Position numbers and translations under genes: made by a program. Below the pieces are notes generated by a model. It was given only the letters and a program-made list of their open reading frames with translations. It made no database searches and was not told the origin of the DNA. 15,731 nt of DNA from Candidatus Opitulatrix roisinitermitis (GTDB taxonomy: Bacteria > Actinomycetota > Actinomycetes > Actinomycetales > Bifidobacteriaceae): NCBI GenBank assembly GCA_031288055.1, contig JAITSD010000111.1, positions 1 to 15,731 on the forward strand, read 5' to 3'. Positions 1 to 6,040 of this stretch are shown piece by piece (the first letter of the stretch is position 1; each line of letters opens with the position of its first letter).

Positions 1-12
1 AAGTACCCACTG

Positions 13-53
13 GCAGTTATAAAATTAAATTACAATTTCCCGCAGTTATAAAA
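13..53. repeat. Pair of 12-bp direct repeats (GCAGTTATAAAA)
   Basis: GCAGTTATAAAA occurs at 13-24 and again at 42-53, offset by 29 bp. It lies in the non-coding stretch before the ATPase gene, next to a second repeat family. It may be a protein-binding site or the tail of an upstream element outside the window. No function can be assigned. Confidence 0.5.
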
Positions 54-93
54 AAATCCTAAAAAACGCAAAGATCACAATTTCAAAAATCTG

Positions 94-152
94 GTAAAAA
101 ACGTAAAAAATGCTAGTAAAAAACGTAAAATAATTGCGTAAAAAACGTAAAA
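94..152. repeat. Three perfect 15-bp repeats at 22-bp spacing upstream of the ATPase gene
   Basis: GTAAAAAACGTAAAA is present without mismatch at 94-108, 116-130 and 138-152, each start exactly 22 bp after the last. A degenerate relative (TAAAAAACGCAAAG) lies at 60-73, off the register. A 22-bp period is about two helical turns, so the three sites would face the same side of the DNA, as in operator or iteron arrays. The last copy overlaps a possible promoter directly in front of the ATPase start, so repression or autoregulation is the simplest inference. Confidence 0.75.
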
Positions 153-162
153 CTGATACACT
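134..162 (+). promoter_or_regulatory. Possible promoter of the ATPase gene, leaderless
   Basis: TTGCGT (134-139) and TACACT (157-162) are separated by 17 bp, giving weak but correctly spaced -35 and -10 elements. Transcription would begin near 168-170, at the second in-frame ATG (169), which would make a leaderless mRNA. The third 15-bp repeat covers the spacer, so a protein bound there would block this promoter. This is pattern matching only; the -10 matches consensus at four of six positions. Confidence 0.3.
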
Positions 163-1428
163 ATGTATATGACAATATTATACAATCGCGTAATTGATAA
201 TATAATTCCTAAGCGGTTTTCCGAAACACCTGTTCTTTTATTACAAGGTCCCCGTTCAGTTGGGAAATCCACAACATTAAAAATTATAAGTCAAAAATAT
301 AATAAAAATGTTCTAGATTTGGACGATCCTGAAACCATAAAATTGTTAGAAATAATTGGTTCAGATATTATCCCTCAAAACTATCCTGTTTTTATCGATG
401 AATACCAAAAGAATTCAAACATTTTAAATATTATAAAATCCCGACTTAATCTAAAAACAGACTATCAACAATTTCTTATTTCGGGGTCGACTTCTTTTGA
501 TGCTATGCCCAGTAATTCACAAAATCTAACTGGTAGAATTGACAAAATAGATATTTTACCTTTGTCACAGCTTGAAATATCACAAAAACGCCACAATAAT
601 AATATTGAAAAAATAATTAATAATTTTCCGAAGTTTTTAGAGAAAAAGTTTATAAGTAAAACCGAATACAGCCAATATTTAAAAATGCTAACAATTGGCG
701 GCTTTCCACTTAGCCTTACACAAAAAACTATATCCTCTCGTAATAGATGGTTTAAAAACTATATTAACTACACAATTAACCGCGATATTAGAGATATGGC
801 AAATATACGCCAAACCGATGAAATGATTAGTTTATTAAATAAATTAGCCAAAGCAAGTGGGCAAATTCTTAATATCAAAAATATTTCTAAAGATTCGAAA
901 ATGAACGAAAGTACCACAAAAAATTATATAACTTTATTAGAAAAGGTTTTTCTAATTAATCGGCTACCTATTAGCAAAGCTATCAACACAAATAAACTTA
1001 TGAAACGACCAAAAATCCATTTTGTGGATACAGGCATTGCTTCTAGCATTTTAGGAATTAATGAATTAAATATAAACGATTTTAATCCAAAAATTATTAC
1101 TAACATTGGCGGACTTTTTGAATCATTTGCCATTAATGAAATAATTCGCTTAGCCTCAGTTTGTGATGATGTTAAAAATATAGGATATTGGCGAACTTTG
1201 GACGGCAAAGAAATTGATTTAATTCTGGAAACTTGGAATAATAAAGTTTTTGCCTTTGAAATAAAATCTGGGGTTAATATAAAAAGTTCCGATTTTAATT
1301 CTATTAAATATTATAAAAAACTAGCTGGTGATAGTTTTGGCGGTGGAATACTTTTTTATACTGGAAAAATATCTGGCACTGTGGAAAAAGATATAGCTTT
1401 ATTTCCCCTAGATACCCTTTGGCATTGA
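163..1428 (+). CDS. AAA+ ATPase with DUF4143 C-terminal domain
   Basis: This 421-residue protein belongs to the widespread AAA_14/DUF4143 family of single-gene ATPases, whose biological role is poorly defined. The Walker A motif GPRSVGKST spans residues 29-37 and the Walker B VFIDE ends at D79-E80. A GSTS sensor-like segment follows, then the DUF4143 part with PKIHFVDTGIASSILG. The end resembles a PD-(D/E)xK nuclease fold: D352 in GKEIDLILE and E366/K368 in FEIKSG. Some family members sit in mobile or defence settings, but nothing here proves that. Two starts are possible, ATG 163 and ATG 169; the promoter-like spacing favours 169 in a leaderless mRNA. No Shine-Dalgarno is visible. The last codons and the stop lie in a 16-bp tandem repeat. 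It probably has its own regulation through the upstream repeats. Confidence 0.9.
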   Translation: MYMTILYNRVIDNIIPKRFSETPVLLLQGPRSVGKSTTLKIISQKYNKNVLDLDDPETIKLLEIIGSDIIPQNYPVFIDEYQKNSNILNIIKSRLNLKTDYQQFLISGSTSFDAMPSNSQNLTGRIDKIDILPLSQLEISQKRHNNNIEKIINNFPKFLEKKFISKTEYSQYLKMLTIGGFPLSLTQKTISSRNRWFKNYINYTINRDIRDMANIRQTDEMISLLNKLAKASGQILNIKNISKDSKMNESTTKNYITLLEKVFLINRLPISKAINTNKLMKRPKIHFVDTGIASSILGINELNINDFNPKIITNIGGLFESFAINEIIRLASVCDDVKNIGYWRTLDGKEIDLILETWNNKVFAFEIKSGVNIKSSDFNSIKYYKKLAGDSFGGGILFYTGKISGTVEKDIALFPLDTLWH

Positions 1429-1448
1429 TACCCTTTGGCATTGATACC
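1411..1448 (+). repeat. 16-bp tandem repeat across the ATPase stop codon
   Basis: GATACCCTTTGGCATT occurs at 1411-1426 and 1427-1442, followed by a partial third copy (GATACC) at 1443-1448. The first copy encodes the final residues DTLWH and, with the next base, the TGA stop. The unit is not a multiple of three, so extra copies add only non-coding sequence after the stop. It looks like a recent slippage duplication. Confidence 0.85.
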
Positions 1449-1456
1449 TAAATTAC

Positions 1457-1527
1457 GTATTTTTCTAACATTTTTATTGTAAAGATTTAAAAGCAATTAA
1501 CCGTTTTTTTTTTGGAATAATTTTGAT
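1457..1527 (+). promoter_or_regulatory. Cassette 1 leader with a 10-T homopolymer
   Basis: This 71-bp leader precedes the first type A gene and is almost identical to 3725-3796 before the second. It contains CTAACA (1465-1470) and TTTAAA (1486-1491), a weak promoter-like pair, then a run of 10 T (1504-1513), then GGA (1514-1516) 11 nt before the ATG, which may act as a weak ribosome binding site. Conservation between cassettes while coding sequence diverges suggests it is functional. The exact promoter is uncertain. Confidence 0.5.
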
Positions 1528-2190
1528 ATGGAAATTAGAAAAATTGGAGCTAAAGTTTGTTTATGGCTAATTTGTATCGCCACCTTTACTGGTGGTTTAG
1601 CTGTAACCGTTCAAGCGGCAACATCCACCGCTCCTTTGCCTTTGTCACATGGTGGCACAGGACAAACAAAGTTTGATAATAGTCGTGCTTTAGCTACAAA
1701 TGCTGATGGTAGTGCTATAATAACTAAACCTTATGCCGTTGACGCTATAAAGAACTCTGATGCTTTAATGCATGAAGGCGGACTTTATAGTGATGGCTCT
1801 TATAGAGGAGCTTATAAATATGTTTATAAACGAGACCTGAAAACCGCAGATGTTATAACTATAAATAGCGAATATTATGCTTATCAAGCTTCCACACCAG
1901 TTAAGGTTTGGAGAATTGGCGATTTAATGTTTATACAAGGACCATTTCAGGTAATAAAGCCAGTTGATCCCGCTTCGGGTGGCTATGCTAGGATACCTAT
2001 TTTCAGCATTAAGTCTGATTATCTGCCTGGTGCATATATTTCAGTTGACTGTTCTAACAACTTTGTTGGCATTTGGGCGACCGAATCATTAACTTGTGGT
2101 TATCTAAATGGCAATGTTAAAGCTTCCACCACTGGCTCTATTGAAACAGGAAAGTTTATTGATATTAATTTTATATATCTGATTGGATAA
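1528..2190 (+). CDS. Secreted tail-fibre-like protein, type A, cassette 1
   Basis: The 220-residue product starts with a basic n-region and a hydrophobic core, with an expected signal-peptidase site after VQA (residue 30). The mature protein opens with LPLSHGGTG, the collar-type motif common in phage tail-fibre proteins. A beta-rich C-terminal domain follows: VWRIGDLMFIQGPF, the CSNNF motif with C175, a second cysteine at C190, and the terminal INFIYL strand. The cysteine pair suits a disulfide outside the cytoplasm. It is a paralogue of five neighbours and is the first gene of an A-B-C set, 6 nt before gene B. Its first ~47 residues nearly match the second type A protein (3797-4453), whereas the following ~60 residues do not align well. 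No sortase signal, lipobox or C-terminal membrane segment is seen. The role is unknown; a surface binding or adhesion protein is inferred. Confidence 0.85.
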   Translation: MEIRKIGAKVCLWLICIATFTGGLAVTVQAATSTAPLPLSHGGTGQTKFDNSRALATNADGSAIITKPYAVDAIKNSDALMHEGGLYSDGSYRGAYKYVYKRDLKTADVITINSEYYAYQASTPVKVWRIGDLMFIQGPFQVIKPVDPASGGYARIPIFSIKSDYLPGAYISVDCSNNFVGIWATESLTCGYLNGNVKASTTGSIETGKFIDINFIYLIG

Positions 2191-2196
2191 AATATT

Positions 2197-2859
2197 ATGT
2201 CGAAGTTTTTAAAAAGATTAACCAGACTAACCACAAAACTAACTTGGGGGTTTAGCCTTAGTTTAGTTGTAATAATTTTTGCCGCAAGTTCAATGTTACA
2301 AGCTAATGCTTCGTCTAGCAGAGGTGTTTTACCCATATCTAAAGGTGGCACCGGCACAAACGGCTTTCCCCCTAATAAAATACTTATAACCGACCCTGAA
2401 GCTCAAAGTTGGCAAACTATCGGAACTGATGCCAACGCTACACAAAACTCTAATAATTTAGTTACTTCTGGGACAGTATTTAACGCCTTTGGACAAAGTA
2501 ATTTAACTCTGAGCGATGTTATAACTCTAAATAGCGATTACACAGCACATAATTCTGTAAAGGCCAGAAAACTAGGACCTTTTGTTTTACTTCAAGGAGC
2601 TATTAGAATCAATTTTAAAATAATTCATAAAACAAGTTATACACTTGGTACATTTAAATCACCTTATAAACCACACCCTCACATAGCCGCGACTTGTTCA
2701 AATAACTTTGTAAACGGTGAACCCGCTACCGGAGGCGGCAGCTATAGATTTGATTGCGGCGTGGATTCATCTACTAATTTTAAATTTCAATCTAATGGCA
2801 ATGTGGATTATACAACCACCTATATTAATATTAATTTTCTATATTTAATTGATGGATAA
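2197..2859 (+). CDS. Secreted tail-fibre-like protein, type B, cassette 1
   Basis: The 220-residue protein has a long basic start, a hydrophobic segment at about residues 17-33 and a signal-peptidase site after ANA (residue 38). LPISKGGTG follows, then QNSNNLVTSGTVFNAF, which closely resembles the 'NLVTSGAVY' motif recurrent in phage tail proteins. The C-terminal domain has KARKLGPFVLLQGA, YTLGTFKSPYKPHPHI, the invariant CSNNF cysteine, a partner cysteine in FDCGV and a closing INFLYLI strand. It begins 6 nt after gene A and ends 9 nt before gene C, so the three are probably translated from one mRNA. It aligns along its whole length with the second type B protein (4460-5128). The function is unknown, with extracellular binding inferred. 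Confidence 0.85.
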   Translation: MSKFLKRLTRLTTKLTWGFSLSLVVIIFAASSMLQANASSSRGVLPISKGGTGTNGFPPNKILITDPEAQSWQTIGTDANATQNSNNLVTSGTVFNAFGQSNLTLSDVITLNSDYTAHNSVKARKLGPFVLLQGAIRINFKIIHKTSYTLGTFKSPYKPHPHIAATCSNNFVNGEPATGGGSYRFDCGVDSSTNFKFQSNGNVDYTTTYININFLYLIDG

Positions 2860-2868
2860 AGGACAAAA

Positions 2869-3555
2869 ATGAATAATTTAATTATGCAATTGAGAACCTA
2901 TGCCAGAATTAATTGGCATATTAAAATCAATTTACAAACCGTGGGCAAACTCTTGACTAGCTTATTAATTTGTTTTGTATTAGGTTTAAATGTTGGCAAT
3001 TTAGCAAATGCGGCTAGTTCAAGCACAATTTTATCAATAGCTAAAGGCGGAACAGGCACAAAACGTATAAGCGGTAAAGGGGTTATATGGATGAATAGTG
3101 GCCTTGTAGGAATATCTATTAGTGATAAGCTTGTAGATAGTTATCAAAGTTTAACTTTTTTAACTTCAAACGCCTTGTTTAAAGCTATTGGCTTACAAAA
3201 TCTAAATAAAGCCAATATTCTAACTACGAGTGGCTATTTTGACATGAATTATACAACCAGCAGCCCCCGGGTTAAACAAGTGGGCAATATTATGGTGATT
3301 GAAGGTCCTTTTAAGGTTTTAAAAGACATACCATCTTATACAAGAATTGATATGTTGACTATTAAATCTGGATTTAGACCTCATGATTATATACCTGTTA
3401 CCTGCTCAAATAATTTTTTTGGTGTAACACACGCTGGTGAGTATCCGCCAACACTAGACTGTGCTTACACAGGCGGAATTGTGGCAGTACAAAGTAACCT
3501 TGCTATAAAAGCTGGCACTTATATTGATTTAAATTTCATATATGTTTTACCTTAA
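2869..3555 (+). CDS. Secreted tail-fibre-like protein, type C, cassette 1
   Basis: At 228 residues, this is the type with the longest N-terminus: about 27 polar residues precede the hydrophobic core (28-40), with cleavage expected after ANA (residue 48). The mature part begins SSSTILSIAKGGTG. The NLITSGAAF motif of its type C partner (5140-5829) is eroded here to FLTSNALFKAIG, and the preceding segment differs. The C-terminal domain is well kept: VKQVGNIMVIEGPFKV, TIKSGFRPHDYI, CSNNF, LDCAY and LNFIYV. A good AAAGGA ribosome site lies just before the ATG, unlike genes A and B. It is the last gene of the first cassette and is followed by an AT-rich spacer also repeated after the second type C gene. 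The function is unknown. Confidence 0.85.
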   Translation: MNNLIMQLRTYARINWHIKINLQTVGKLLTSLLICFVLGLNVGNLANAASSSTILSIAKGGTGTKRISGKGVIWMNSGLVGISISDKLVDSYQSLTFLTSNALFKAIGLQNLNKANILTTSGYFDMNYTTSSPRVKQVGNIMVIEGPFKVLKDIPSYTRIDMLTIKSGFRPHDYIPVTCSNNFFGVTHAGEYPPTLDCAYTGGIVAVQSNLAIKAGTYIDLNFIYVLP

Positions 3556-3616
3556 ATTTTATATATTTAAATTTAACATAACAACTAATTTTTATAACTA
3601 ACTTAAATCCAAACAA
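3553..3616 (+). repeat. Duplicated 3' flank of the type C gene, copy 1
   Basis: The sequence from the stop codon of the first type C gene to 3616 matches 5827-5890 with only a few differences. It marks the right edge of the duplicated cassette. It is rich in TTTAAATTT-like words but forms no convincing GC hairpin, so a terminator is not claimed. Confidence 0.75.
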
Positions 3617-3724
3617 ATTACTTGCCTTTAGCCTAACATAAAATACTTTCTAAAAAATGTTATCAGTTTAATTAACGCAGTTTAATTAACCGGGTATATA
3701 TAATTTTTAATTAATTTAAATTGT
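3617..3724. other. Spacer between cassettes with a 13-bp direct repeat
   Basis: This short segment has no counterpart within the cassette repeat. CAGTTTAATTAAC occurs at 3664-3676 and 3678-3690 (14-bp offset), each copy holding the palindrome TTAATTAA, and a TATAAT lies at 3699-3704. These could form an operator and a -10 element for cassette 2, but no -35 at proper spacing is seen. No coding sequence is apparent. Confidence 0.4.
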
Positions 3725-3796
3725 GTATTTTTCTAACATTTTTATTGTAAAGATTTAAAAGCAATTAACCGTTTTTTTTTTTGGAATAATTTTAGT
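3725..3796 (+). promoter_or_regulatory. Cassette 2 leader with an 11-T homopolymer
   Basis: This 72-bp leader matches 1457-1527 except for one extra T in the homopolymer (3772-3782, 11 T against 10) and two substitutions next to the start codon. GGA (3783-3785) lies at the same distance from the ATG. The length difference in the T run just upstream of the possible ribosome site is the kind of change made by slippage. Confidence 0.5.
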
Positions 3797-4453
3797 ATGG
3801 AAATTAGAAAAATTGGAGCTAAGATTTGTTTATGCTTAATTTGTATTATAACCTTTACTGGTGGTTTAGCTGTAACCGTTCAAGCGGCAACATCCACCGC
3901 TCCTTTGCCTTTATCACAAGGCGGCACAGGAAAAACTGATTTTACTAAAAACGAGATTTTAATCACAGATAATAATAGCGACTTAACAACTCGTAATATG
4001 GTAGATGTTTTAGCTAGCGGTTCATCAAGTTTACTCTCTTCACAAGGGGTTTACAATTATAGTAATAAACACACTCTGACAACCACAAATGTTATAACTG
4101 TAAATAAAAATTATTTTGAAATAGCAAGTAATAATCCTGTAAGTATTATGAGAATTGGTAATTTAATGTCTATTACAGGTCCTTTTAGGGTTACTACATT
4201 GGTACCTAAATCGGATTTAGGCACAACTGTTTTCACCATTAACTCTGCTTATTTACCATACGATTATATTTCTGTAGACTGTTCTAATAACTTCCTTGGA
4301 ACTTGGGGTACCGCTCAATTAGATTGTGGTTATAATGCTTCAACTGTAAAAGTAAATACTAATGAAAATATTCCAGTAACTGGCCCTAATTCTAGCGGAT
4401 CTGGTTCTGACCCACGCTTTGTTGATATTAGTTTTATGTATTTGATGAAATAA
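3797..4453 (+). CDS. Secreted tail-fibre-like protein, type A, cassette 2
   Basis: The 218-residue paralogue shares the almost identical signal peptide of the first type A protein (cleavage after VQA, residue 30) and LPLSQGGTG. After that the sequence departs: NEILITDNNSDLTTRNMVDVL has no close match in the first protein. Similarity returns in the C-terminal domain, with IMRIGNLMSITGPFRV, AYLPYDYISVDCSNNF, LDCGY and a closing DISFMYLM strand. A Gly/Ser/Pro-rich loop (GPNSSGSGSDP) precedes the last strand and is absent from the first copy. Conserved export signal and fold with divergent mid-region suggest diversification of a binding surface or recombination. Gene B follows after 6 nt. The role is unknown. 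Confidence 0.85.
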   Translation: MEIRKIGAKICLCLICIITFTGGLAVTVQAATSTAPLPLSQGGTGKTDFTKNEILITDNNSDLTTRNMVDVLASGSSSLLSSQGVYNYSNKHTLTTTNVITVNKNYFEIASNNPVSIMRIGNLMSITGPFRVTTLVPKSDLGTTVFTINSAYLPYDYISVDCSNNFLGTWGTAQLDCGYNASTVKVNTNENIPVTGPNSSGSGSDPRFVDISFMYLMK

Positions 4454-4459
4454 AATATT

Positions 4460-5128
4460 ATGTTGAGGTTTTTAAAAAAGATAACAAACTGGCGTGGAAA
4501 ACTAGCTTGGATAGCTAGCATTAGTTTAGTTATAATAATTTTTGCCACAAGTTCAATGATGCCAAGCTATGCTTCGTCTAGCAGAGCAATTTTACCTGTG
4601 GCTAAAGGCGGCACAGGCATAAATGGGTTCTCGCCTAATAAAGCTCTAATCGGCAATGACACTAACAGTATACAAACCACTGGAATTGACACCACCCCTA
4701 CACAAAACTCTAATAATTTAATTACTTCTGGGGCAGTATTTAACACCTTTAGTCAAAGTGATTTAACTGTGTCTAGCGTTATAGACATAAATACTAATCA
4801 GTTTCAAGGGGGACATGACATGTTAAAGGCCAGAAAATTAGGGCGGTTTATTTTGCTTCAAGGCCCTATTTTATTTACGAAAAGTATAACACCTAAGACT
4901 AGCTATACAATAGGCACTTTTCAAACAGGTTATAAACCGTATGGCTACGTAGCTGCAACTTGCTCTAATAATTTTGCAGCTGGCGATATTAAATACGGTG
5001 GTGGAACAATTCGTTTTGATTGTGGCGTAGACGGTGATGGAAATCTAAAACTACAAGCTGGATCTTCGGGAAGCGTACCAGTAGGTGCATATGTAGACAT
5101 TAATTTTTTATATTTAATTGGCGGATAA
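4460..5128 (+). CDS. Secreted tail-fibre-like protein, type B, cassette 2
   Basis: The 222-residue protein has a hydrophobic segment at about residues 17-33 and a signal-peptidase site near SYA-SSS. It continues with LPVAKGGTG, a PNKALIGNDTNSIQTTGID segment and NSNNLITSGAVFNTF, the clearest version of the phage-tail-like motif in the window. The C-terminal domain has KARKLGRFILLQGP, YTIGTFQTGYKPYGYV, CSNNF, FDCGV and INFLYLI. It aligns with the first type B protein over its full length, with roughly half the residues identical by eye. It lies 6 nt after gene A and 11 nt before gene C. The function is not known; co-production with A and C is inferred from spacing. Confidence 0.85.
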   Translation: MLRFLKKITNWRGKLAWIASISLVIIIFATSSMMPSYASSSRAILPVAKGGTGINGFSPNKALIGNDTNSIQTTGIDTTPTQNSNNLITSGAVFNTFSQSDLTVSSVIDINTNQFQGGHDMLKARKLGRFILLQGPILFTKSITPKTSYTIGTFQTGYKPYGYVAATCSNNFAAGDIKYGGGTIRFDCGVDGDGNLKLQAGSSGSVPVGAYVDINFLYLIGG

Positions 5129-5139
5129 AAGGAAAAAAA

Positions 5140-5829
5140 GTGAATAATTTAATTACACAATTAAAAACTTATACCAAAATTGACAGTCACATTAAAATCA
5201 ATTTACAAACTATTGGTAAATTATCAGTCAGTTTATTAATTTGTTTTATATTAGGTTTAAATACTGGTAATTTAACAAACGCGGCTAGTTCTAGTTCAGT
5301 TTTGTCAGTGGCTAAAGGTGGCACAGGGGCAAATACTCTATCCAGCGGACAAGCCTTAATTGGCAATGGAGCTAATAATATACAAACAAAAGCCATAGAT
5401 GCCTCTCCCCAAGCCAACTCAACTAATTTAATTACTTCAGGGGCTGCATTTAGTAATACAGGCTTACAAAATCTAAATAAAGCCGATATTTTAACTACGA
5501 GTGAATATTTTGATATGAATTTTACAACCCAAAATCCTAGTGTTAGAAAAGTGGGTAACATTATGGTAATTTCTGGACCTTTTAAAGTTATAAAAAAAGT
5601 CCCCACTAATGCAAAAATTACTATATTTACTATTAAATCTGGATTTCATCCATTTCCTTATACAGCGGTTAGCTGTTCAAATAATTTTTACGGTGCTATG
5701 CATGCTGGAACAGTTCCACCAGTTTTAGATTGCGTTTGTAACGGCCCAACTTTAGCTGTTCAGGCTAGTTCAAATGGACTTGATATTAATACTTATGTAG
5801 ATTTAAACTTCATTTATATGCTGCCTTAA
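5140..5829 (+). CDS. Secreted tail-fibre-like protein, type C, cassette 2
   Basis: The 229-residue protein starts at GTG 5140, preceded by AAAGGA, at the same place as the ATG of the first type C gene. It has a long polar N-terminus, a hydrophobic core (about 28-40) and cleavage expected after TNA. Then come LSVAKGGTG, SGQALIGNGANNIQTKAID, STNLITSGAAFS and the C-terminal domain: VRKVGNIMVISGPFKV, FTIKSGFHPFPY, CSNNF and LDCVC, the last adding a third cysteine. The GQALIGNG-to-TSGAAF part resembles the type B proteins and is missing in the first type C protein, so one of the two C genes has lost or exchanged this module. It is the last gene of the second cassette. The role is unknown. Confidence 0.85.
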   Translation: MNNLITQLKTYTKIDSHIKINLQTIGKLSVSLLICFILGLNTGNLTNAASSSSVLSVAKGGTGANTLSSGQALIGNGANNIQTKAIDASPQANSTNLITSGAAFSNTGLQNLNKADILTTSEYFDMNFTTQNPSVRKVGNIMVISGPFKVIKKVPTNAKITIFTIKSGFHPFPYTAVSCSNNFYGAMHAGTVPPVLDCVCNGPTLAVQASSNGLDINTYVDLNFIYMLP

Positions 5830-5890
5830 TTTTTATATATTTAAATTTAACATAGCAACTAATTTTTATAATTAACTTAAATCCAAACAA
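5827..5890 (+). repeat. Duplicated 3' flank of the type C gene, copy 2
   Basis: Near-identical to 3553-3616, this flank closes the second cassette and shows that non-coding sequence on both sides was duplicated with the genes. Similarity ends at the AAACAA just before 5891, beyond which the sequence is unique. Confidence 0.75.
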
Positions 5891-6014
5891 TATTCGCAAA
5901 TCTTAAACTTTTTAGTTTACAATTTAAGTCATAAAAAACTAGACTTTGAATAACTGCTAAACTATATTTTATGAGGTTAACCTTTATAAACCGGACAAAA
6001 CCCAATCAACAGTC

Positions 6015-6026
6015 AGCTTATAAGCT
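6015..6026. promoter_or_regulatory. 12-bp perfect palindrome before murT
   Basis: AGCTTATAAGCT is a perfect inverted repeat ending 14 bp before the murT start; a second palindrome, AGGTTAACCT, lies at 5974-5983. The first contains TTATAA, which could double as a -10 element. Either may be an operator. No well-spaced -35 is visible and no clear Shine-Dalgarno precedes murT. Confidence 0.3.
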
Positions 6027-6040
6027 ACACAATTAATTTT

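Noticed and set aside
94..152. CRISPR-like array of regular repeats
   Set aside because: Repeats are only 15 bp and the intervals 7 bp, far too short for CRISPR, and no cas gene is present.
1426..1428. Recoded UGA (Gly or Trp), as in some reduced bacteria
   Set aside because: TGA ends the ATPase, tsaC and EccC-like genes at sensible places, and tryptophan is coded by TGG throughout.
1558..1575. Lipobox in the type A signal peptides (cysteines C11 and C16)
   Set aside because: The residue before each cysteine (Val or Ile) does not fit a lipobox, and a good A-x-A signal-peptidase site lies downstream.
5187..5606. Antisense open frames of 80-140 codons opposite several genes
   Set aside because: They mirror real genes in AT-rich sequence, have no ribosome sites and no recognisable domains.
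1528..5829. Prophage remnant
   Set aside because: Only the tail-fibre-like motifs suggest phage. There is no capsid, tail tape, integrase, lysis or terminase gene, and all six proteins have signal peptides and share one strand and regular spacing.
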